Positions 55,101 to 64,000 of a stretch of DNA of 64,000 nucleotides are shown piece after piece. Source of the DNA: Pempheris klunzingeri. Lineage: Eukaryota > Chordata > Actinopteri > Acropomatiformes > Pempheridae. The DNA lies in assembly GCF_042242105.1 (NCBI RefSeq), contig NC_092019.1:15671328-15735327 (forward strand), read 5' to 3'. Every line of letters starts with the position of its first letter. Position 1 is the first letter of the stretch. Both the position numbers and the translations under genes were made by a program. A model generated the notes under the pieces. It had not been told where the DNA came from and ran no database searches. It saw only the letters and a program-made list of their open reading frames with translations.

Positions 55101-58100
55101 GCCAATGTTTCGGCTTTTCAAATCTCTGACCACAGCTCTTGTGCTGTTGTCACATGATTCTGGCTCCTCTTGTACTCAAACATGTGCTCCTGCATTAGAT
55201 GGTGAAAACAATCTGTTGTGTTGTCCCTTTGCTGTAGCAACCACACAAATCCAAATTATTTTGTATTTTCTCCTGTCGGGTGCCATTAAATCATTGCGTA
55301 TGGAGATGACGCAATTAAGACTGCCAGTCAACCCTCAAACTGTGGATAACTGTGCCCACAACGTGATGAAAATATGGCATTTACATTTGTTTGTCTGTAT
55401 TAATTTGATGAAGGGTGAAGGTCTCCTAATGTTTTTTTTCCACTGACATCACTTTGAACTCCAGTAACTTGTGATAAGCCACTGATTTGCTCAGCAGTGA
55501 GCGTAGTGTAGCTGCGACTGTTACACTGGATGTTGTGTACAAGCAAACTTTCCACTCAGCCTCGTGTGCAGAAAGCATCTGTTTCCCCCTCCTCTGTTTG
55601 GAAGAAGACCAAACCCCCTCACACACCCAATGGAGGCCAGCCATACCATGCATTTCCAGTTTATCACACCTCACTTTTATGGTGCAGACATGCTTTGCCT
55701 CCCCGTAACTTCTCATTAATACACCAAACACGCATTAATTCAAGCTGTAGTGGGCTGAAAATCGTACACACAGTGTTTTCACTGTCTTCTCTTTCCTGTC
55801 TCTTTCTCCTCGCACATAAACACACAACCACCCTGCTGCTTTGGCTGCCGTTGCCTGGGATAATTGATCTGAGATCGCAGCGTTGGGCAGGCAAAACTCC
55901 CTTTGATGCCTTCATCCTCCATATGGCGCTCAATACACACAGATAAGGAGTCAGTACAGAGAGGAGCGGCTATGAGGTGGAGATTCAAGGTCTCCTGTCA
56001 CTCCTCAGGTTGACCATCATCTTCTCTCCTGCATGTCGGAGCAGAGAGGAGAGCTTGTTTAACAATGATGCCACACAGAAGTGATTTATTGGATGAGCAC
56101 TAGGAGGGGACTGTTGCATTTGTCAGTCTCCCAGGGGAGTTCTTTTAAAGTGAGCACAGCTGGTATCCCTAACAACATATCACTGGGAGTGGGGACAGGA
56201 AGGGAGGTCATGGTACACACACACACACCAGATCTTAATGCAGCAGGGAGTTTCTGTCAAGGGGGAATCCAGCCGTCTTTTTTGCTTTCCCCTCCACTGC
56301 TGTTGCAAATGTAATAAAGAGGAGGAATGAAGTGAAGGGTCAGAAAGCAGCCACAGAGCAGATCTTCACACCAGACCTCTCGGGGTAATGATGCGTTTGG
56401 TCTGAGATTGACACGTTGCTCTGCCAAACCTTGTTGCGTACAAAACACCATATAACTTCCACCCGTGCAGAGGTATCATTTGGTGCGGTGCTCTGTTTTT
56501 AGGTGGAGCCTGCACCCGGGCTGAACTCTTCCCAGATTGTCAGAGTGGTTCCTCGCTGACCGCAGGATCCCAGAGTGGGGGGAGGGGGATTAGTCTAGCC
56601 AGGGGTATGTACGGGTTAGCGTGTGTGTCATGGAGGGTTACAAGACAGAATTACGATGAAATTCAGTTGCAGTGAGTTCGGGGGAGGTGGGCATGTTTAG
56701 GTGAAGGGAGAGGGAAGGAGAGACCCTTTCAGCTTTAATTGAAAGGTCACTATGGGTCAGCCAGCAGCCAGTGATCAAACCAGATTTATGTTGTCATGTG
56801 TGCCAAGTCAGGGAGATGGCGTGGGTTTCTGTGGATGTTAAATTATAGTGTTTTTGTACCAAGTTTGATTTTTATCATACCTTTGGGATACAAAGCTAAA
56901 ATTGACTTTCTTTTTGTTTTTCTGCTTGTGATATAACGAGCCTCACAGTGTTTGTGCTGTCTCTCTGCAGAGAAGGAAAAAGATGTGTGCATATCTTGTT
57001 TAGCAGTATTGGAAAGTAACAGAGTACATTTACTATGTAAGTACAATTTTGAGGTACTTGCTTGTGCTTTCTGAAACATTACACTTCTACTCCTCTACAG
57101 TTCAGTGGCAAATACTGCACTTTTTCAGGATGCAGGAAATTTCATTTCAGATTTCCAGGTAAAGGTCAACAGAAACACAGCAGACTTGAGGGTCACAGTT
57201 GATGACTAATAATATAAATATACCTCATTTACTTTTAAAAGAATAATCAATGTTAATAACAACAACCACTTATACAGAGTAACATCCATGCAACAGCACG
57301 ACTTAATGGTTATCACCTCAGGTTCAAACTCTTCCTTGCTTCCTCTCGAGGACTTTTGATGCACGAAATTGCCAGCACAACGACTATAGCTTGTTTATTG
57401 TTTTGCGACATTTTCAAAATGAGAGAGCAGCACAGATGAATGTCGCAAGTTGATGACATGTCTCTTTTTGCATGTTTTGTCTCTAGGGCAACATCTAATG
57501 ATTATTTTTATTATTGAATCATTCTGGTTAACTAGTTGATAATGCTAATAGATAGAAATAGTGAACAAAGCCTGTTTTAATTTCGATTGTCCCATGGTGA
57601 TGTGTTCAAATCTAAAGCACAAATATTTTCAGATTACTTCCTATGTCGCAAAGACAACAATAAAATTCCCACATTTGAGAGGAAATAGAGAAAATATATT
57701 TCTTATGATAAAATTTATTCTATATTGTAGTAATTCAATTCACCAGGCGTTAATTGCACCAGCTGACATGGTCCAAAAGCCAGTAAAAGGCAGTCAGACA
57801 GAGGATGCATCCACAATTTTGTCAGACCCGTCTCACACAGTGTGACATGCAGTTAAACTTGTGCGACTGTTGTTATGCCCCAGCCTATAGGCACGTTTAG
57901 TCTGAGCCCTTCTTCAATCAACAGGCTGTCTGTGTAAAAACTTTTCTTCCTCCTCTGCATTAGAAAAGGTGTTTATGTATACAGTTGTTTTTCCTCTCTG
58001 GTCCAAGGCTTCTTTGAGAGAGGGAAATGGTCCATTGTTTAAGAGGGGAAGTGGCATTGGCAAAACTCCAGGAAATAGTCAGACGGCTGTCTTTTTATGA

Positions 58101-61100
58101 TTTGCCAGGATGTGGTACGCCATCTCCAATGGAGGCAAAAGGCACGACGGTGAAACCAAACCCAGTTAAAGAAATGTCTGTATTTTAGACGGCTGTAATT
58201 ATAACACCACTGTGTCTCTATATCGCTCTGTGTAATGGCTGTTTAGTCTCTTCACACCGGCGCTCCGATATGTACATGTACACAACTCAATAAATCCTCT
58301 GTTTGTTCACAGAGGTGACTCTGAAGGTTCACCTGAGCGATGCCAGCACTCACCAGCCCCTGGGAGGAGCCACCATACAGCTCTTTGCCAACCACTCCTC
58401 TGTGACCACAGACACCTCATCAGCTGATGGCAACACCTACCTGCGCTTCCCCTACCGCCTTGGGACACCGTTGGTCGTTACTGCAACCAAACAGGGATAT
58501 GTGCCAAACTCCGTGCCCTGGAGTCCCTCCAGATTACCTGGTAGGTGTGTGAGAGAGAGATTTTAGGACAAATGCAGAAGTGACATCGTGCAATAGCCAC
58601 ATTTAGATAAGAAGTGCTTGCTCTCAGGTTATTGATCTTAATGTGCGCTGCCACTTAAATGTGCGTTTGTCTGTGTGTTATTGTAAAGTGAAGGTTGTGT
58701 TGTATTTGTGCCAGGTGTGTGAGCTAATGATGAGTGGAGTGCTCCATTACTAATTTATTACAATAGATGCCAAAACCCAGCAAGGGGGCTGCTTAAGCTT
58801 TCCTTTCACTAACACACAAAATACCTCCCAAGAGGCTGCAGTACTGTGTGTGTGTGCGTGTGTGTGCGTGTGTGTGTGTGTGTTGTAGCAGGGAGGTGGA
58901 CTGAGAGGGTGGTTATTATGAGCCAACGGAACGGCGGCCAATTGGATTATCACGCTTACCAGCTCTGAACAATGGAGGACTGAAAGAAAGGAAGGAAGAG
59001 GAAAGAAGTGCAGTTTGCTGGGTCAGACTTGTGTGCTGCACAGCAGACAGGATGAAAGCACGACTATTAAAAATGTATAAAGATGGTTTAATGACTTGTT
59101 ATGTCTGATAGTGATCAGTAAAGTGGCCAGGTAGATTGTAGTTTGTCTCTTATCTGATGGTGAATTCATTCTGTCAGTTAATGTTGTTTTCCCTTGTGTG
59201 GTTTTGTTTGTTTTCCAGTATTTTCCTCCATCAGTCTGGACCTGCTACCAGAAAGAGCTGCTACTCTGATGGTGTATGAGGATGTTGTGGAGATTGTGTC
59301 AGGCCTACAAGGTAAACGCAGTATACATATGTCTGTGTGTGTGTATAATTTTTGATTTATATATCTATACATACAGTTGTCACCAATAAACACCAACCTT
59401 TTTTTAAAGGAGCAGGTTTAACATTAGTGTCATCGGATTGTAAAAGAATCTCACCACAAGGTCCATTTGTAGCTGTTCTGATCTTTCTCAGCAGATGAAG
59501 TTAAAATCTCAGATATTAAGTCTTTAAATCCACTCATAAAAGTGGATATTTACTCCATGACAACTGGGCATTTATAAGTTGTGTTTCCAACTGCAAGACG
59601 ACATTGATCACCGTAGTTCACATTGAATTAGGTTTTCTACATTGCTCAGTCTCAAAGACGTTGAGGGGAAAAGGTCTGTGTTTGTAAGAAAAATAAATTG
59701 TTAAACTAGAGTTTTTGTGCTGAAATTTGTATTTGTAACCCCTGTATTTGTATTGGTCATTTTCATTAATTTTTAATTACAAAAATAAACACTGACAAAT
59801 TCACATATTTGTATTTAATATAAATGGAAAATAATTAGCCCGGCCTCCTATCGAGCCTGATCTGATAAAACAAATCATCCGTCCGCACATGCACAAATGT
59901 AAATCATGAGTCTGTCTCTGTTAGTCAGCCTCTTTGTTAAGGTGTGTAATTATATTAGATAAGGCTTTCTCACTCAGGCAGAATCAATATAATCTCTTTG
60001 TCTGCTCGGGCTTTTGTGTGTCTGTGACCGACAGGGGAGTAATTTAACGTGTCAGCTGTGTTGTCTGACTAAAAAAAACTTCACAGACACAGCGCACATA
60101 AACATACAGACACCATTAACATGTGAACCTCCTGAGTGCATACCGCCCGCAGCACGTGCCTGAGCGGAGCGCAGTCTCTGCCCTCTGTCCGCCACATTGT
60201 GTTTGTCACGATGTTGCGAACTTGGACACCCAGGGAGTGATAAACCTTGGCATGTGGCACGAGGAAGGAGAATGAAAGAGGAGGAAGAGGAGGAGTAGGA
60301 GGAGGAGGATGATACAGTATGGGCTGGAAAGTGGGGATGTGGGTGGAGCAGTTGAAGAGAATCGGGGAGAAGAGGGGGGGATGGGCAGAGCAGTGTCCAA
60401 CAGAAGGAGGAACAGACGAGGTGAGAGAAAAGTAGAGGGAACAAAGACAAGAAGAGTTGAGGAGGGGTGCACACAAAGAATAGAAATGTTTCACACAATT
60501 GGAGCCACAGAAGGGAAACTACATTCACAACTAAGTTTCACGAACAAGCCTAAGACAGAGACGTGAAAGTAATAAGATGCACACACTGCAGAGCCAAAAT
60601 TCATGTCGAGTGCGACTAGAAACACCAATACAGTGAACTCATATACAGCTGGATGTGTGTCTCACTGCTCAGGAATGTGCACTCACAGTCGAACCACAAT
60701 GACATCACCTTGCTGAGCCCAGCTACATGCAGTTTTTACTGCACTTTATGTGTAATTTGTTAATGGCAGGCAGAGACTGGATGGGAGCTAGTGATGGAGA
60801 GAAATGAAAAGGAAACGATTAATTGCACAGCAAAATATCAGAAAGAAGCATCATGCTGGCTGAGAGAAAAGATGGAGGGAGGCATTATCTTTACTGTATC
60901 GATCCAGAGTTACCCCCATTAAGCCTAATTTGATGGCTGAATTTATAAATAGGCATTAGGCGAACACGAGGAGTAGAAGATTGCGTTGTAAAACATCCTG
61001 AAACGACATCCATGTGTTAGAGGGGCTGTTGCTGTCATGTGAAACGTCATAGCTGAATTTGTCGGATTCCTGCATTGAATTTAATTGGGAAACTAAAGTA

Positions 61101-63070
61101 AAAAAAAAACTTTTTTTTAATGTACAAAATTATACAGTATAGTCTAAATTCTATCCTTTTTACATTTATTTTTCTAATTCTTTAACTCTTATTTTAATCA
61201 TTTACCTTTATTGCATTGTATGAGTATTGATGAATAAGACCTTATAATCTTGAATGTAAATGGAGAACTTGATTTTATATTTCTCACATGCCTTTCCTGA
61301 GTGATTACTCATACAGGAGCCTACTTTATTCAGCCCTAAAATCTAAAGTCATTGAAGAATTTCTGAAATATTTCTGGAGATTTATTAACAATAAGAAACC
61401 AGCCAACAGACTTAAAACAATGTTTATGGACAATATTTAAGGATATTTTAAAACAACAACAGTGTGATCTGCAATACAGATATGAATATCTTGCACACCA
61501 AAAAATTACCACATGTTTGTGGACCAAAATTATGGGGAATTTAATGACTTGAATTGGAGAGTGGTTAGTAGAGACGTGAGAGGAAAATGAGGTGAGAGAG
61601 AGATGGAGAACGACAGACAAACAGAGGTCCCCGACCGGTTTTGACCAGTGGAGATGCAGTTCATGATTGGCACCCCAATACCAAAGGCCATCCTTGTGGC
61701 ATGATAATCTGAGATACCAAATAACTGCAATGACCCCAGTTTGATTTTGGCTCTCATGTAAGATAAGATAAGATATTCCTTTATTAGTCCCATGACGGGG
61801 AAATTTACAATGTCACAGCAGACAGGAGGAGATATGAATAATATGTACAGCTACAGTAGAGGAAGTATAAAACATAGAAACAATATAGTATACATAGGGA
61901 GAATATAAAAAAAAAATAATAATAATAATGTATCCCATTAATCTCAACCATCTATTACAGAAATAACAAAATGACAAAAAATATTTTTTAAAACCTATTT
62001 GAAATTGTTCAAATTCTCATTTTTGATAATACTGGATATGTGCTCAACATGGCCATCAACATGTCCATGGGCTCTGATGTCTGTCTGTTACTCCTCAAGG
62101 TTTCAGGCATCAGCCCAGCGTTCATTTCCAGCGCAGAGCTTTGAGTCTTCCTTCCAACACGTCCTACTCCAACCTAACGGCTCTGCTCACCGTGGCCAGC
62201 TCCCCATCGCACATCCAGCACTTTCCCCACCTGCAGGTCCTCGGCGGCAACGGCACAGGTGAGGCCCGAGCTGGCAGATGGTAACAGCACAGGGGAGTTC
62301 AAGACTCAATCGTGGAAAACACAGCAGGGCGAAGGAGAGTGGGGCACGGAGGACAGGGGAGAGGGCTACTGAGAGGGGGTGGGGAGTGAAGAGGAGAAGC
62401 AGTGGTGCATCAGAGAGACTTTACCCTGGAGAGGCCTCTCTATCTGACCTGCTGAAACACAATAACCCCTGTGTGTGCTCTCTGTACCCGCACGCTTTTA
62501 GGCAGTCTTATCCACGCCTTGATGTGTGTTAGTGTATGTGTATGTCGTATGCAATTGTGCGTCCTTCTTTCTCCTTCAGCTTGACTACCCCTCAAAAGCT
62601 CCCCCTCCCCACAGCAAGTACCCTCTCCCTGCAGGCAACACAAGCCTACTTGTGTTTTGTGACACTTTCTACCCTCTGTCACTCTCCAACCTGTTTCCTT
62701 CTTTCCTGTCTTTCCCTTGTTTTCTTTCCTGTCTGTCTTTCCGCTGACAACTCTCCTTTATCTACGCTTTGTTATGTTACTCCCCCCCCCCGCCGTCTGC
62801 TCCTTTTGCTGCTCCCCCTCCTGTGCACCTTACCCCACTCCCTTTCCTTTTTGCTGCATTTTTCTCTCTTACACTCTCCTGCTCCCCTCACAGGGACCGA
62901 GAAGAGGTTTGAGTTAACTCCTGTAGCAGCCATCTCTGTTCACCTATTGGCCAGCGACGGAGTGGAGCTTCAGGTGAATGAGCCAATCACAGTGTCCGTC
63001 CCCCTGCCAGCTGACAGCGGCCTGAAGGAAAATGATCACATCCCTGCTTGGAGATTTGACCCACGCTTGG
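52142..63070 (+). CDS. fam171a1: FAM171A1 (astroprincin) N-terminal part; gene continues past window
   Basis: Five coding exons, all with phase-1 introns: 52142-52250 (leader, [17 protein letters not shown]), 58313-58540, 59219-59311, 62100-62258 and 62894-63070, giving about 255 residues. Matches to human FAM171A1 include [58 protein letters not shown] and [10 protein letters not shown]. The A1 paralogue fits better than A2 (DASTHQP, VFSS, NTSYS). The family is single-pass type I membrane proteins; A1 is linked to cell shape and the actin skeleton. The exons here encode the extracellular part; the membrane segment and long cytoplasmic tail should follow beyond 64000. No further exon is seen in 63071-64000. 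The 6-kb first intron holds repeats only. Confidence 0.93.
52730..53350. repeat. Dispersed teleost repeat in fam171a1 intron 1
   Basis: It opens with AGAGTTGCACCTAATGATTA and includes GATTAATCAAGTCAAC, AAATGTCAGAAAATTGC and later TTGATTAATTGTTTAG. I recognise this as a common fish interspersed repeat with partial copies at 22555-22740 and 57480-57560. A 19-base A run lies nearby at about 53672-53690. Confidence 0.5.
57005..57190. repeat. Partial 'AAGTACT'-type repeat in fam171a1 intron 1
   Basis: GGAAAGTAACAGAGTACATT followed by AAGTACAATTTTGAGGTACT and CTTCTACTCCTCTACAG match one end of the repeat seen at 14775. Confidence 0.6.
58846..58884. repeat. (TG)n microsatellite with TGCG interruptions
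   Basis: TG units broken by two GTGCGTG steps, in fam171a1 intron 2. Confidence 0.9.
61757..61930 (-). mobile_element. LINE 3'-tail fragment with (AAGAT)n end
   Basis: AAGATAAGATAAGATATTCC then TTTATTAGTCCCATGACGGG and GAAATTTACAATGTCACAGC is a common fish LINE 3' tail, read on the minus strand with its terminal (CTTAT)n. It lies in fam171a1 intron 3. A purine-rich tract at 60250-60480 in the same intron gives long artefactual frames. Confidence 0.6.
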
Positions 63071-64000
63071 GTATGTAATGACAGAAACAGAAAAGCTTTG
63101 CTGACTTTCTAAGCATAAAGCATTCGCTCATCTACATATCTGTGTTTGTATGTTTCACTGAGATCTCTGAAAAATAACCTCAACCCTTTTAAAACAGCAG
63201 TCCTGTTATATATCCGCTTGTATGTTAATCACACCTACTTCCTAGGGTAAATGATTTCTGAAATTATCAGAATAGAAGCATTAATACAAACCACGTGCAT
63301 ATTCACAGTGCAGCCAGGTCATAACTTGTAGCAGTGTGTTCGAGTGATGAATGAATTTATTCATAAAATCATAAATAATGACCAGCATGCGGTACCACAT
63401 TAATCTGCAAATCAAAACACAAATACTGCTACACATCACAAGACCGTTGATGCTTAATCTGCTGGAGCTCAGTTAAATCTTGAACTGAACCAAACAATAG
63501 CAAAAGGCTCTGTGGTGCTGATGTTTGCAGCAGAGACCCTTCAAGCCTCTCTGGACCCACTGATTTATTTCAGCAGTCTTAAATCTGTGTTGTCAGGCGT
63601 CCTGCACTGTGACACACCCAGTTCTGCTTGGACAGGCTCAGTTGAAGAACAGTGATTAGATCATCAGTTGAGTGTCTGATGTGTCTGCACTACAAAACGT
63701 CCATCTCTGTGTACATTTGTCTCACATTTCCAGATCTGCTGTATCTCCACATTGTGTTATTGCTGCTCCAGTGCTGAAGAACAGGACTACTAAGACCTAT
63801 TCTGCTGCAATAAAATGTACTGGATTATTGGATGAGGAGCTGAAACATTTAGTTGATTAATCGCTTAGTAGTGAAATCGAATAATCTGCAGCAAGTGGCC
63901 ACTTGGGGCAGCAGGAACAAACATTAGCATATCATCAGCTTTTAAGTTGACACTTTAAGCAAATAGCTGTCTATTAACACCTCCACCAGACTTGGAGGAA
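63071..64000. other. Start of fam171a1 intron 5
   Basis: No exon is recognised. The end (63790-63890) contains a GTTGATTAATCGCTTAG phrase of the dispersed repeat noted at 52730. Confidence 0.4.

Noticed and set aside
55099-55946. Frames of 115 and 138 codons in fam171a1 intron 1
   Set aside because: No domain, no homology that I recognise, and no splice context; probably chance.
60052-60566. Long overlapping frames on both strands
   Set aside because: They arise from a purine-rich tract (GAGGAGG repeats) in fam171a1 intron 3.
62536-63078. 180-codon frame
   Set aside because: Only its end (62894-63070) is a true fam171a1 exon; the start is a pyrimidine-rich intron.

Overview
The window is from a ray-finned fish nuclear genome, most likely a percomorph teleost. 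Genes are split into short exons with GT-AG introns. Long CA/TG microsatellites, a Tc1-type DNA transposon, a Rex3-type LINE fragment, LINE 3' tails and a solo LTR fill introns and gaps. All gene names come from recognising translated exons by eye; no database was searched. Exon chains were checked by splice signals and reading-frame phase.

Left block (1-19 kb): a six-exon tmem244-like gene (minus), an l3mbtl gene with FCS finger, three MBT repeats, C2HC finger and SAM domain (plus), and a tmem200 gene most like TMEM200B (plus). The order parallels human 6q23 (TMEM244, L3MBTL3, TMEM200A) and 18p11 (L3MBTL4, TMEM200C), so it looks like another copy of that ancient duplicated block.

Middle block (22-36 kb): a Ly6/uPAR three-finger gene (plus) converges on a complete 25-coding-exon msh5 (minus). 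LY6G6 genes and MSH5 are also close neighbours in the human MHC class III region. A Rex3-like LINE fragment sits in msh5 intron 9, and duplicated AT-rich blocks plus a 668-bp solo LTR lie upstream of msh5.

Right-middle block (38-50 kb): a divergent spsb-type SPRY/SOCS-box gene (minus), a remnant of an MHC class II beta gene, a complete class II beta gene and a complete class II alpha gene (all minus). A Tc1 copy, itself inserted in an older repeat, lies between beta and alpha. The class II pair lacks several residues that normally hold the peptide backbone, which suggests a non-classical pair.

Right end (52-64 kb): the first five coding exons of fam171a1 (plus), with a 6-kb first intron; the rest of the gene lies beyond the window.

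The genes have varied roles: chromatin reading (l3mbtl), meiotic crossover (msh5), antigen presentation (class II), ubiquitin ligase targeting (spsb) and membrane proteins. They do not form a pathway. The interest lies in linkage, lineage assignment and repeat history.
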